Assembly: GCA_016793805.1 (NCBI GenBank)
Contig: JAEUIZ010000032.1
Location: forward strand, 16,462 to 80,461
Direction of reading: 5' to 3'
Length of the DNA stretch: 64,000 bases
DNA from: Phycisphaerae bacterium
GTDB lineage: Bacteria > Planctomycetota > Phycisphaerae > Phycisphaerales > UBA1924
Part shown: piece after piece, positions 1 to 9,152 of the stretch
Numbering within the stretch: position 1 is the stretch's first letter
How the letters are laid out: each line of letters starts with the position of its first letter
Made by a program: the position numbers and the translations under genes
The notes under the pieces: generated by a model
The model's database searches: none
What the model was told of the DNA's origin: nothing
What the model saw: only the letters and a program-made list of their open reading frames with translations

Positions 1-434
1 GCCTGGGGGTGCGCGGGCCGGGGTCGCTCTCGCCGATCATGGCGGACCTGTCGCTGATGCCGGACGCGGCGATGACGCTCGCGTCGGTGGCGTGCTTCGC
101 CAAGGGGATGTCGGTGTTGCGTGGGCTGCGGACGCTGCGGGCCAAGGAGACGGACCGGATCGCGGCGATGGAAAGGGAAATGGCGAAGATCGGCGTGAAG
201 GTGGAGGGGCAGGTGCTGGGGGACTCGGACTCGATCACGATCACCCCGCCCAAGGGAGGCGTGGACTGCTCGGCGGGCTCGGGTCGGGTGGAGTTTGAGA
301 CGTACGACGATCACCGGATGGCGATGTCGCTGGCGCTGATCGGGCTGCGCAGGCCGAACGTGTGGATTAGGAACCCGGGGTGCGTGGCCAAGACGTACCC
401 GAACTTCTGGCGCGACCTGGCGGCGCTGGGGTAG
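1..434 (+). CDS. aroA: 3-phosphoshikimate 1-carboxyvinyltransferase (EPSP synthase), C-terminal part
   Basis: This is the 3' end of a gene that begins before the window; about 143 codons are present. EPSP synthase joins shikimate-3-phosphate and phosphoenolpyruvate in the cytoplasmic shikimate pathway to aromatic amino acids. The family motifs LRAKETDRIAAMEREM and DDHRMAMSLALIGL are both present. The end of the protein (CVAKTYPNFWRDLAALG) matches the usual C-terminus of the family, so the 3' end is intact. The frame is open to the window edge, so neither the true start nor the first domain can be judged. Only a short gap separates it from the convergent dockerin gene. Confidence 0.93.
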   Translation, partial: LGVRGPGSLSPIMADLSLMPDAAMTLASVACFAKGMSVLRGLRTLRAKETDRIAAMEREMAKIGVKVEGQVLGDSDSITITPPKGGVDCSAGSGRVEFETYDDHRMAMSLALIGLRRPNVWIRNPGCVAKTYPNFWRDLAALG

Positions 435-497
435 GGCCGGCGCGGCGAGCCAGGCGCTGTGCCGCGTCGATCGCGGACGGACGACGTGCCGCGGCGC

Positions 498-1490
498 TCA
501 GGGGCAGCCGGCGGCGAACGCGTTGAGGAAGCAGGTGAAGTCGTTGATGTTGAGCACCGGTGGCAGCGTGCTGGCGTCGCAGTTCGCGTACGGGTCGCCG
601 GCGGCGAACCTGTTGAGGAAGCAGGTGAAGTCGTTGACGTTGAGCACGGGCGCGATGGTGCTGGCGTCGCAGTTGGGGTAGCACCCGCAGACGGCCTGGC
701 CCGCGAGCCCGCCGAGGCGGGCCACCTGGCCGCCGTTCTCGATCACCCACCACTCGCACGAGGCGCGATCGACGCCGATGCCGGCGAGGCTCGACACGCC
801 CGCCGGGAGCGTGCGCAGGGCGACGAAGGTCCCGGTGGGCGTGAACTTCCCGACGCTCGACTCGTCGCTGCTGACGAGGAGGATGTTGCCGTTCCCCGCC
901 ACTTCGATATCGCCGAAGTCGATGGTGAAGCCCGGGAGCGCGGTGGTGGTGTACCACGATTGGAGGACGGCGCCGGTCGCGGGGTCGATCTCGGCCACGA
1001 GGTTGTCGTTCGCGGTCCCGCTCGGGACCGCGTCCTGCACGAGGAAGAGCGTGCCGCGTTGGGGGTGGTGCGAACCGCCGACGACATGGCTCGAGCCGAA
1101 ACCCGTCACGAGGGAGGCGAGCAGGTTCCCGGTCACTTTGTCGATCGCGTGCACCTCGGCGACGCCCGTCTCGCCGTTGATGAAGAGGAGGGTGGCATCG
1201 GGCAGGGGCACGCCCGCGAGCGTCATCGGGCCGTCGGTGAGTTCCACGTCGGCGTCGTTGGCCGACTCGCCCGGGCGCGGGACCGTTCCGAGCAGCATGC
1301 CGCTCGCCGAGTAGCGGTTCAATGTCCCGCCGAAACTCGGATACACCCAGACCGAGCCCGTGGCATGGTCGAATCCGAGTCCGACGGCCGAAGAGGTATT
1401 GAACTGGGTGATGACCGTCAGTTGTGCCGTGCAGGTGTTGGCTGCGATGAGCGCGGCGAACGCCGACAACGCCAGGTGTGAGCAACGCAT
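498..1490 (-). CDS. Secreted beta-propeller-like protein with C-terminal GC-type dockerin
   Basis: A 330-residue exported protein of unknown function. An N-terminal signal peptide (MRCSHLALSAFAALIAANTC, then TAQ) precedes a region with weak propeller-like repeats (GLGFDHATGSVWV, IDKVTGNLLASL, IDPATGAVLQSWY), as seen in proteins that read out stored values or bind ligands on blades. The last 60 or so residues are two copies of a Cys-containing dockerin half (NCDASTIAPVLNVNDF and NCDASTLPPVLNINDF) ending in AAGCP. A strong Shine-Dalgarno GAGGAGG lies just upstream of the ATG. The export and dockerin calls are firm; the propeller is an inference from repeat spacing, and no enzymatic motif was recognised. 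Confidence 0.85.
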   Translation of the reverse strand: MRCSHLALSAFAALIAANTCTAQLTVITQFNTSSAVGLGFDHATGSVWVYPSFGGTLNRYSASGMLLGTVPRPGESANDADVELTDGPMTLAGVPLPDATLLFINGETGVAEVHAIDKVTGNLLASLVTGFGSSHVVGGSHHPQRGTLFLVQDAVPSGTANDNLVAEIDPATGAVLQSWYTTTALPGFTIDFGDIEVAGNGNILLVSSDESSVGKFTPTGTFVALRTLPAGVSSLAGIGVDRASCEWWVIENGGQVARLGGLAGQAVCGCYPNCDASTIAPVLNVNDFTCFLNRFAAGDPYANCDASTLPPVLNINDFTCFLNAFAAGCP

Positions 1491-1637
1491 TCGTGATCCT
1501 CCTCGGAGCGCGGTCCGGCGCGCGAGGGCCCAGTCTACAGACCGCGAACCAACGGGCGAATCCGAAGCACGAGACTTGGGTGAGAATCGTGATTCGGATG
1601 GGCTATCGGACCTTGGGCGCGTCGATCCGGGGTCCGG

Positions 1638-2612
1638 TTACGGACACCCCGCCGCGAAGGCGTTGAGGAAGCAGATGAAGTCGGCGACGTTGAGCACGGG
1701 CGGCTTCGTGGAGTTGTCGCAGTTGGCGTAGGCGCTGCCCGCGGCAAACTGATTCTGGAAGCAGATGAAGTCGGCGACGTTGGCAACGGGCGGCGCGGTG
1801 CTCGCGTCGCAGTTGGCGTAGCACTGGTTCTCGAACACCACGAGGCCGACAGGATTCGAGTTGGCGCCGGCGAAGATCGTCCGCTCGACAACGAAACTGA
1901 CCGTCGGCGAAAGGACAAAGGTGCCGAGCAGCATGTTGAATCCGCCCGCGCCGTCGGCCTGCTGGAGCGCCGCGCGCAGGCCGCCCGCGGACCACTCGAG
2001 GTCGGAGTTGCGATAGGCTAGCCCAAGCCCACCCGGCGCGAGGTTCATCGCCCCCCCGGTGGTCGGGGGATCGGCAAAGCCAAAGAGGGTGTCCTGGTTG
2101 GTCCCGCAGGCGTACCACGCGGAGCCGGCGTCGAACGCGAGGCCGCCGCCGACGCTGGAGCCGACGTTGATCGGCGTGCCGACGACCGCGAAGGTCGAGA
2201 CGTCGAGTTGGGTGATCATGCCATCGTTGACGACGTAGAGCAGGCCATGAGCGAAGGCAAGGTCTCCGCGACCAACGCCGGGGGGGGTCTGTCCCAGGAC
2301 TTCGAGCGTTGGCGTGCCGGCGCGGGGGTTGCGCACGCGCCAGACGCGGGCTTGGCCTCCCTGCTCCACGGCGAGCACGTCGCCGGGGGCATAGAGGGTC
2401 GTGGAGACGCCAGGGGGAACGATCGTCATCCCCCAGATCTCGCCGGCGAGACCGGTGAAGGTCTCAACAACGCCGTTGGGCCAGACCCGAAGGAACTTGG
2501 CGCCGTATCCGACGAGATACGCGCGGCCGGTCTGGGCTGTTGTCGCGCTCGCTGCCAGAGAGATCGCGGACGCTGCCAGACACCCCTGACGGAGCCAACG
2601 AATGTTCGGCAT
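1638..2612 (-). CDS. Secreted propeller-like protein with C-terminal GC-type dockerin
   Basis: A 324-residue exported protein of unknown function, lying tandem to the preceding dockerin gene. The start is placed at the ATG giving MPNIRWLRQGCLAASAISLA because GAGGAG lies about 6 bases before it; an in-frame start 36 bases earlier lacks this. The body carries low-similarity blades (RAYLVGYGAKFLRVWPNG, FAHGLLYVVNDGMITQLDVS). The C-terminal double module has NVADF in place of the usual NVNDF in both halves, so it may bind metal slightly differently. It resembles its neighbour in architecture but not clearly in the body sequence, so recent duplication is not evident. Confidence 0.83.
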   Translation of the reverse strand: MPNIRWLRQGCLAASAISLAASATTAQTGRAYLVGYGAKFLRVWPNGVVETFTGLAGEIWGMTIVPPGVSTTLYAPGDVLAVEQGGQARVWRVRNPRAGTPTLEVLGQTPPGVGRGDLAFAHGLLYVVNDGMITQLDVSTFAVVGTPINVGSSVGGGLAFDAGSAWYACGTNQDTLFGFADPPTTGGAMNLAPGGLGLAYRNSDLEWSAGGLRAALQQADGAGGFNMLLGTFVLSPTVSFVVERTIFAGANSNPVGLVVFENQCYANCDASTAPPVANVADFICFQNQFAAGSAYANCDNSTKPPVLNVADFICFLNAFAAGCP

Positions 2613-2807
2613 GAGCACTCCTCGCTTGCGAGCCGGGAGTGTACCCATGCCTCGAACAAGTTTGTGGCTTCGTTCGGCGGGTGCGACGCCCGGATCGCGG
2701 TTATCAGACCGCGGCGGGTGCAGCGCACGCGCGTCGCGGCTGACAACAAGTGAGTTGGTGTCCGCGAAGGGACTCCGCGTCGGGCTCTCCGGAGCGGGAG
2801 GGAGGGC

Positions 2808-4361
2808 CTACTTCGGCTTCCACGTGCTCTTGAAGGCCGTCAGCGCGTCGACGAGTTTCTTCTCCATCGCGGCGTCGAGGGCCTTCGAGGCGTTGAGGTC
2901 GTTCCAGACGGAGCGGCCGGAGGTCTGGAAGTAGGCGAGCATGGCCTTCTCGAACGCCGGGACCTGCGGTACCGGGACGTCGTCGAGGAAGCCCTTGGTG
3001 CCGGCGTAGATCGAGATGACCTGATCGACGACGTGCTGCGGGACGTACTGCGGCTGCTTGAGGAGTTCGACCATTCGGGCGCCGCGGTCGAGTTGCTTCT
3101 GCGTGGCCTTGTCGAGTTCGGTGCCGAGTTGGGCGAAGGCCTCGAGTTCGCGATAGGCGGCGAGGTCGAGGCGGAGCGAGCCGGCGATCTTCTTCATGGC
3201 CTTGACCTGGGCGTTGCCACCCACGCGCGAGACCGAGATGCCGACGTTGATGGCGGGACGAACGCCGGAGAAGAAGAGTTCGGGCTCGAGGTAGATCTGC
3301 CCGTCGGTGATGGAGATGACGTTGGTGGGGATGTAGGCCGAGACGTCGCCCTCCTGGGTCTCGATCACGGGCAGCGCCGTGAGCGAGCCGCCGCCGTTCT
3401 CGCTGGAGAGTTTGGTGGCGCGCTCGAGGAGGCGCGAGTGGAGATAGAACACGTCGCCGGGGTACGCCTCGCGGCCCGGGGGGCGGCGCAGGAGCAGCGA
3501 CAACTGGCGATAGGCGACGGCCTGCTTGGAGAGGTCGTCGTAGATGCACAGGGCGTGCTTGGGGGTCTTCCCGTTCTTGCCCTGCCACATGAAGTACTCG
3601 CCCATCGCGCACCCGGCGTAGGGGGCGACGTACTGCATCGGCGCGGGATCCGACGACCCGGCGCTGACGACGATCGTGTAGTCCATCGCGCCGGCCTTCT
3701 TGAGCGTCTCGACCACGCCCGCGACCGTCGATTCCTTCTGCCCCACGGCCACGTACACGCACACGACCGCGTCGGGCGTGCCCCAATACTGCTTCTGGTT
3801 GATGATGGTGTCGATCGCGACCGCGGTCTTGCCGGTCTTGCGGTCCCCGATGATGAGTTCGCGCTGCCCGCGGCCGATCGGGATCATGGCGTCGATGGCC
3901 TTGATGCCCGTCTGGAGCGGCTCGGTCACCGGCTGACGCTCGGCGATCCCGGGGGCGATGATGTCCACCTTGCGGAACTCGGTCGTCTGGATCGCGGGCC
4001 CGTCGTCGAGCGGGCGGCCCAGCGGGTCCACGACGCGCCCGAGCAGCGCCTCGCCGACCGGCACTTCAAGGAGTCGCCCGGTGCTCTTGACCAGGTCGCC
4101 CTCCTTGACCGAGAGGTAGTCGCCATAGATGACCGCGCCAACGGTGTCGAGTTCGAGGTTGAAGACCTGGCCCATGACCGCGCCCTCGGCGGTCTGGAAC
4201 TCGAGGAGTTCGCCCGCCATCGCGTTGGCGAGGCCATAGATGCGGGCGATCCCGTCGCCGACCTCGACCACGCGACCGACCTCGGAGACCTCGAGCTGCG
4301 TGGCGTACTGCTCGATTTCCTGCTTGATGACGCTGGCGATCTCGTCGGTCTTGATCTTCAC
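2808..4361 (-). CDS. atpA: F0F1 ATP synthase subunit alpha
   Basis: Alpha subunit of the F1 head of ATP synthase, at the inner face of the cytoplasmic membrane. About 517 residues, the normal length. The nucleotide-binding P-loop GDRKTGKT lies near residue 172 and is followed by [10 protein letters not shown]; the beta-barrel domain ([17 protein letters not shown]) and C-terminal helices are typical. The start is set at the second GTG, giving [25 protein letters not shown] lies six bases upstream and the N-terminus then matches the family. Oddly, none of the other atp genes is adjacent. Upstream is a divergent secreted protein and downstream a dockerin gene, so the usual atpHAGDC order is broken. 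Confidence 0.97.
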   Translation of the reverse strand: MKIKTDEIASVIKQEIEQYATQLEVSEVGRVVEVGDGIARIYGLANAMAGELLEFQTAEGAVMGQVFNLELDTVGAVIYGDYLSVKEGDLVKSTGRLLEVPVGEALLGRVVDPLGRPLDDGPAIQTTEFRKVDIIAPGIAERQPVTEPLQTGIKAIDAMIPIGRGQRELIIGDRKTGKTAVAIDTIINQKQYWGTPDAVVCVYVAVGQKESTVAGVVETLKKAGAMDYTIVVSAGSSDPAPMQYVAPYAGCAMGEYFMWQGKNGKTPKHALCIYDDLSKQAVAYRQLSLLLRRPPGREAYPGDVFYLHSRLLERATKLSSENGGGSLTALPVIETQEGDVSAYIPTNVISITDGQIYLEPELFFSGVRPAINVGISVSRVGGNAQVKAMKKIAGSLRLDLAAYRELEAFAQLGTELDKATQKQLDRGARMVELLKQPQYVPQHVVDQVISIYAGTKGFLDDVPVPQVPAFEKAMLAYFQTSGRSVWNDLNASKALDAAMEKKLVDALTAFKSTWKPK

Positions 4362-4584
4362 GGCTGGCACCTCGCGGAAGAAGCCTGGGCGATTCGGACG
4401 GCGTTCGGTGGCGATCGGTCTCGCCCCGGCCGCAGGGGTCGATAGGGTAGCCGGGTGGGCGGCGGGTTTCCCGTGGTTCCCGGAGTGATTCAGACGGGGA
4501 TGCCGCGTGCCGCGGGTGCGGTTTCAGCCGAGCGCCGGGAGCGCCGCCGCACACAATACCCACGCTGACCGTACAGGAGGCGCC

Positions 4585-5613
4585 ATGCTGATCGTTCGCA
4601 CCGTTGCCGCCGCGTTGCTCGGGTTGGGTGTTGTGTTCGCAGCCCACGCCCAGCCCGCGCCCATCGTCGGCCCGGCGGGCATCCGGCTCGTCGCCGTTCC
4701 CGCGGGCGCCTTCCAGACCTCGCTGGGCAAGGTCACGCTGACCGAGGGCTACGCGATCGGCGTGACCGAAGTGACGCGGGCGCAATGGAGGGCCGTGATG
4801 AAGGCGGAGCCGCCGGGCGTGGGTGTCGACGACCTGCCCGTTGCCGACGTGACCTATGCCCAGGCCGTCGAGTTCTGCAAGCAACTGAGCGAGATGGGCG
4901 GCGGGACGTTCCGCCTGCCGACGGAGGCGGAGTGGGAGCGTGCGTGCGGGGGTTCCTCGGCGGCCGCGGCCCGCGACGGCGCGCACCCGCCCTCGGCCAC
5001 GGGCAACGCGCTGGGCGTGCATGACGCGATCGGGAACGTCGCGGAGTGGTGCCTGGATTGGTGGTCCGAGGCGACGCCGACGGAAGCGACCGATCCGCGC
5101 GGGCCGCAGCATGGCACCCATCGCGTCGTCCGCGGCGGCTCGTGGCAGACGCCCGACGCGACGTGCGCGACGCGCGGGAAGGAACTCCCGGAGGCCCGTC
5201 GCGCGACGATCGGGTTCCGCGTGGTGCGAGAGTCGGGCCCGCTGGCCGTCCCCCCCGGGATCGAACTCGTGAGCCTCGAGCGTGCCAAGCAGATGTTCGA
5301 CGAGGGCTCGGCGATCTTCGTCGATGCTCGGCCGTACGCGGAGTTTGTCGAAGGCCACATCCGGGGCTCGATGCACTGCGCGGTGAAGTACTTCGGCGGG
5401 GCGACGCCCGCGAAGGTCCGGCAGTACCTCCCCGGCAACGCCGTGATCGTGTATTGCCACGGGCAGACGTGCACGGACTCGTTCGACGTGGCGGTTCGGC
5501 TCAAGGCGCTGAACCTGAAGATCGGGCCGATCTACGTGCTCCGGGAGGGGCTGCCGGCGTGGATCAAGGCGGGCTACCCGACCGACAAGGGCGGCGAGGT
5601 GGGGTACCAGTAG
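4585..5613 (+). CDS. Exported formylglycine-enzyme-like (SUMF1) domain fused to rhodanese
   Basis: A 342-residue protein with a signal peptide (MLIVRTVAAALLGLGVVFAA, HAQ). Residues about 30-220 form a compact sulfatase-modifying-factor/FGE-like domain: GYAIGVTEVTRAQWRAVM, RLPTEAEWERAC, GNVAEWCLDWW and RVVRGGSW are family hallmarks. Residues about 230-340 are a rhodanese domain (SAIFVDARPYAEFVEGHI) with the active-site loop CHGQTC. Rhodanese domains move sulfane sulfur or sense redox state; many FGE-like domains in bacteria are not sulfatase activators. The start is the ATG with AGGAGG five bases upstream. The fused pair suggests an extracytoplasmic sulfur or thiol function, which is inference; no sulfatase gene is nearby. 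Confidence 0.85.
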   Translation: MLIVRTVAAALLGLGVVFAAHAQPAPIVGPAGIRLVAVPAGAFQTSLGKVTLTEGYAIGVTEVTRAQWRAVMKAEPPGVGVDDLPVADVTYAQAVEFCKQLSEMGGGTFRLPTEAEWERACGGSSAAAARDGAHPPSATGNALGVHDAIGNVAEWCLDWWSEATPTEATDPRGPQHGTHRVVRGGSWQTPDATCATRGKELPEARRATIGFRVVRESGPLAVPPGIELVSLERAKQMFDEGSAIFVDARPYAEFVEGHIRGSMHCAVKYFGGATPAKVRQYLPGNAVIVYCHGQTCTDSFDVAVRLKALNLKIGPIYVLREGLPAWIKAGYPTDKGGEVGYQ

Positions 5614-5616
5614 CGG

Positions 5617-7764
5617 CTAGGCGTCCTCGCGTCGCGCGAGGTCCATGAGCGTCTCGAAGGTGCCGCGGGCCGCGGGCGAGTCGGGCGCCGCGTCGGGCGG
5701 GGGTCGGCGTTGGGTCGAGCGGCCGTCGGGCCCGATGTCCCAGGCGCAGCGGTGATCGGCGAGCATGATCTCGATGATCGCCGCGATCCGCGCCCTCGCG
5801 TGGCGGTCCTTGATCGGGCAGGCGGCCTCGACGCGGGCGGAGAGATTGCGGTACATCCAATCGGCGGAACTGATGTACCACAGACCATCGACGGGGTCGC
5901 GGTGCCCCGCGCCGAAGTGGAACAGCCGCGAGTGCTCGAGGAACCGCCCGACGACCGAGATCACGCGGATGTTCTCGGACAGGCCCGGGACCCCCGGACG
6001 CAGGCAGCAGAACCCGCGGACGATGAGGGTGATCCGCACGCCCGCGGCCGAGGCCTCGTACAACTTCCGCGTGATCTTCAGGTCTTCCAGCGAGTTCATC
6101 TTGGCGACGATGCGTCCGCCGGGGAGCGAGGGATCGGCGGCGGCGGCACGGGCGTGCGCGATCTCGCGGTCGATCAGGTCCATGAACGCCTGCCGCATCC
6201 CCGCGGGGGCGACGAGCAGGTCCGTGTAGTCGCGCTTGGCGCTGCGGCCGGTCAGGAAGTTGAAGAGGTTGACGACGTCCGCGGTGATCGCGGGGTCGCA
6301 CGTGAGCAGGCCCAAGTCGGTGTAGAGTTGCGCGGTGGAGGGGTTGTAGTTGCCCGTGCCCAGGTGCGCGTAGGAGCGGAGGATGGGTCGGCCCTCGGGG
6401 TCGTGCTCGCGGCGGACGACGAGGCTCGTCTTGCAGTGCGTCTTGAAGCCGACCACCCCGTACGCGACGTGGACGCCGGCCTTCTCCAGCAGCCGGGCGA
6501 AGCGCACGTTCTTGGACTCGTCGAACCGCGCCCGCAGTTCGACCAGGCACGCGACCTGCTTGCCCTCTTCGGCGGCCCGGATCAGCGAGGCGACGAAGGG
6601 CGAGTCGCGGCTCGTCCGATAGATCGTCTGCTTGATCGCGAGTACGTCGGGATCACGTGCCGCGGCCGCGATGAATCGCTCCACGCTGCTGTTGAACGAC
6701 TCGTAGGGGTGGTGGAGGAGGATGTCGCGCTCGCGGATCGCGGCGAAGACCGCGGCGTCGGACTCCATCGCCTCCGGGCGCAGGCGCGGGTGGTGGACGG
6801 GCGTCCAGCGGGGCTCGCGGAGTTCGGGCACGTCCATGTCCGCGATCGGGAGGAGGTCCGCGTACTCGATCGGGCCGGCGCGCTCGTACACGTCCTCCGG
6901 CTCGAGGCGGAGTTCGCGCGTCAGGAAGTCGACCACGCCGCGAGGCGGGTTCGGCGAGACCTCCAGCCGCACCGCCTTCGCGAAACGCCGCAGTTTCAAC
7001 TCGTTCTCGACCGAGACGAGCAGGTCCTCGGGCTGCTCGTCCTCGATCTCGATGGCCGCGTTCCGCGTGAGGCGGAAGAGGATCGTGTCGTGGATGCGCA
7101 TCCCGGGGAAGAGGTCGTCGAGGTTGTGGCGCACCACGTCGTGCAGCGTGGTGTAGCGGGCGCGGTCGCCCTCGCGGCGCGGCAGCGGGACCAGCCGCGG
7201 GAGCACGTCCGGGATCTTGATGCGAGCAAACCCTCGCTCCGCACCGTCCTCGGGCGCGCTCACCATCACCCCGATGTTCTCCGAGAGGTTCGAGATGAAC
7301 GGGAACCGGTGCCCGGGGTCTACGGCCAGCGGCGTGAGCACCGGGAACACGCTCTCGATGAACCACCGATCGACCGTGGCCCGCTCCGCCGGCGTGAGTT
7401 CCCCGTAGGAGAGGATGTGGATCCCGTGCCGCGCGAGCGCCGGGGCCACGTCGTCGAGGTAGCAGCGGGACTGGAGTTCGGTCAGTTCCGCGACCATCGA
7501 GCGGATCGCGAAGAGCAGGTTGCGCGGGGTCATCCCGTCGGGGGTCGAGGCCGCGAGGCGCGACTCGGCCTGCCGCTTGATGTATCCCACTCGCTTCATG
7601 AAGAACTCGTCGAGGTTCGAGGCGAAGATGCTCAGGAACCGCACCCGCGTGAGCAGCGGGGTCCGGTCGTCGCGGGCCTGCTCGAGCACGCGGCGGTTGA
7701 ACTCGAGCCACGACAGATCGCGGTTGACCAGGCACATCTCGCCGTCGAATGCCGCCGCGCTCAT
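5617..7764 (-). CDS. ppk1: Polyphosphate kinase 1
   Basis: About 715 residues, full length for PPK1, which reversibly polymerises ATP gamma-phosphate into polyphosphate. The N-terminus MCLVNRDLSWLEFNRRVLEQ is the classic family signature. The two phospholipase-D-like catalytic regions are present: the autophosphorylated His lies in RSYAHLGTGNYNPSTAQLYT, and the second His in FLEHSRLFHFG. The ATG sits within the stop codon of the upstream queD-like gene (ATGA overlap), so the pair is translationally coupled. An in-frame start further upstream would run deep into that gene and is unlikely. The gene ends four bases from the convergent FGE/rhodanese gene. Confidence 0.96.
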   Translation of the reverse strand: MSAAAFDGEMCLVNRDLSWLEFNRRVLEQARDDRTPLLTRVRFLSIFASNLDEFFMKRVGYIKRQAESRLAASTPDGMTPRNLLFAIRSMVAELTELQSRCYLDDVAPALARHGIHILSYGELTPAERATVDRWFIESVFPVLTPLAVDPGHRFPFISNLSENIGVMVSAPEDGAERGFARIKIPDVLPRLVPLPRREGDRARYTTLHDVVRHNLDDLFPGMRIHDTILFRLTRNAAIEIEDEQPEDLLVSVENELKLRRFAKAVRLEVSPNPPRGVVDFLTRELRLEPEDVYERAGPIEYADLLPIADMDVPELREPRWTPVHHPRLRPEAMESDAAVFAAIRERDILLHHPYESFNSSVERFIAAAARDPDVLAIKQTIYRTSRDSPFVASLIRAAEEGKQVACLVELRARFDESKNVRFARLLEKAGVHVAYGVVGFKTHCKTSLVVRREHDPEGRPILRSYAHLGTGNYNPSTAQLYTDLGLLTCDPAITADVVNLFNFLTGRSAKRDYTDLLVAPAGMRQAFMDLIDREIAHARAAAADPSLPGGRIVAKMNSLEDLKITRKLYEASAAGVRITLIVRGFCCLRPGVPGLSENIRVISVVGRFLEHSRLFHFGAGHRDPVDGLWYISSADWMYRNLSARVEAACPIKDRHARARIAAIIEIMLADHRCAWDIGPDGRSTQRRPPPDAAPDSPAARGTFETLMDLARREDA

Positions 7765-8147
7765 CCGAGGCTCCGTCGATAGATCGCGGCACACCCGGGG
7801 GCCTCGGTCACGCGCACCCACGCCACCCGTGCCGAGGGCTCCATCGCGCCGAGTTCGTTTGCCAGACGGTCCGCGATGTGCCGGGCCACGTTCTCGGCCG
7901 AGGGATTGAGCCCTCGCGAGAAGGGCTCGACCTCGTTGAGGTGGCGGTTGACAAAGCCCGCGAGGATCCCGTCGAGCCGCTCCTCGACGGCGTGGAAGTC
8001 GCAGAGCAGCCCGTCGGGGTCGAGCGTCTCGCCCGCGATCCCGACCGTCACGCGCCAGTTGTGCCCGTGCACGGGCTCGATCGTGCCGGCGATCCGCAGC
8101 GCGTGCCCCGCGCAGAACTCCCGATCCACCGTGATCTCAAAGGACAT
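7761..8147 (-). CDS. queD: 6-pyruvoyltetrahydropterin synthase / 6-carboxytetrahydropterin synthase family (QueD-like)
   Basis: A 128-residue T-fold enzyme that converts dihydroneopterin triphosphate, in QueD to 6-carboxytetrahydropterin on the route to queuosine and other 7-deazapurines. Zinc ligands are visible as His in CAGHAL and the pair in HGHNW; DFHAVEERLDGIL and NPSAENVARHI are family motifs. The start MSFEITVDREFCAGH is chosen over one nine codons earlier because it matches the family N-terminus. No queC, queE or folE is in the window, so the exact pterin product (queuosine, folate or tetrahydropterin) is not decided. Its stop overlaps the ppk1 start. Confidence 0.88.
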   Translation of the reverse strand: MSFEITVDREFCAGHALRIAGTIEPVHGHNWRVTVGIAGETLDPDGLLCDFHAVEERLDGILAGFVNRHLNEVEPFSRGLNPSAENVARHIADRLANELGAMEPSARVAWVRVTEAPGCAAIYRRSLG

Positions 8148-8210
8148 GGGCCAAGGGTAGTGCCCTCGGCCCATGCAAGACGATCACCACCGAGGCGTTT
8201 GAAGTGGGCA

Positions 8211-9008
8211 TCAACCCCTGCCGCCGCGGCGAGGACGCGGGCGCTCGTCGTCCTGCTCGTCGCGCATCCGCCGACCGTCCTCCCGACGCTGGTGCTGCGG
8301 ACGATCATCGTCCTGCATGCCGGGACGCTCGTCCCCGCGCGGCCCGAGGTCGTCCTTGATTCTCGGCGGCATCGGCCTGTGGCACTCCGGGCAGGCCTCC
8401 ACGCTCTCGGGCGCACTGCCGCGGGCGCCGCGCTCCGGCCGGCGACCATCGATGGGAGGACCCGAGAAGGGCCGGCCCTGGAACTGGTGCGGGGGCATGT
8501 TGCCGCCGCGCGGGCCTGCCGCGCCGAGGTCGTTCCGCGGCCCCATTCCGCCGCGACGCCCCATCATGCCCGGCCCTCCCCGCGGACCCATCCCGCCGCG
8601 AGGCCCCATGATGCCAGGCCCACCACCGGGCGCCAATCCGCCGCGGGGACCCAGTTCGCCGGGAGGGCCGATGTGGTTCGGGCCGCCGCGGGGACCATCA
8701 AAGCCCGGAGGACCATCGAAGTTGCCGCGCGGGCTGGGCGCGCCAGGCGGCGGACCATTCCTCTCGCCGCGCGGGCCGGCGAACCCGCCCGGTGGCCCGT
8801 CAACTCGGCCGCGTGGACCGAAGCGATCGGCACCCGGTCCCTGTCGCTGCATGAGACGGCGCTGCATTCCCGGACGCTCGCCGGGCGGGCCGACGGGGCG
8901 TTGGAAGCGGTCGTCCTGCGGGGGTTGGGCGGGCGTCGGCAGGGCGCTCGCGCCCGAGGCCGCGGCCAAGGTGACCAGCAATCCCGCGATCATTCGATTC
9001 CTGACCAT
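8211..9008 (-). CDS. Exported Gly/Pro/Arg-rich low-complexity protein
   Basis: A 265-residue protein with a signal sequence (MVRNRMIAGLLVTLAAASGA, SALPTPAQ) and then almost entirely Pro, Gly, Arg and Asp in GPRG, GPPG and MGPRGG runs. One Cys pair (ACPECHRPMPPR) lies near residue 200 and could bind metal or form a disulfide. The tail is highly charged (DDRPQHQRREDGRRM). GAGGAG lies eight bases before the ATG. It is divergent from an ECF sigma factor whose partner membrane protein has a very similar compositional tail, so a shared extracytoplasmic role or co-regulation is plausible. No known domain was recognised; structural or matrix function is only a guess. Confidence 0.75.
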   Translation of the reverse strand: MVRNRMIAGLLVTLAAASGASALPTPAQPPQDDRFQRPVGPPGERPGMQRRLMQRQGPGADRFGPRGRVDGPPGGFAGPRGERNGPPPGAPSPRGNFDGPPGFDGPRGGPNHIGPPGELGPRGGLAPGGGPGIMGPRGGMGPRGGPGMMGRRGGMGPRNDLGAAGPRGGNMPPHQFQGRPFSGPPIDGRRPERGARGSAPESVEACPECHRPMPPRIKDDLGPRGDERPGMQDDDRPQHQRREDGRRMRDEQDDERPRPRRGGRG

Positions 9009-9152
9009 TGGTGTTCTCCTCTCGGGGCGTGGCCCCGTCGTGTCGCCAGTAGTTGCGTGGATCGCGCGTGCGGGGGGACAGGTCCAGGCCGGCTTTCATC
9101 GCGTTTTTTCGCGGCGGTCCGCATGTCCCCCCGGATCGGCACATCGACAAGA

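Noticed and set aside
5710..7782. A 690-codon open frame on the plus strand
   Set aside because: It is antisense to ppk1 throughout and has the composition of a reverse-complement shadow.
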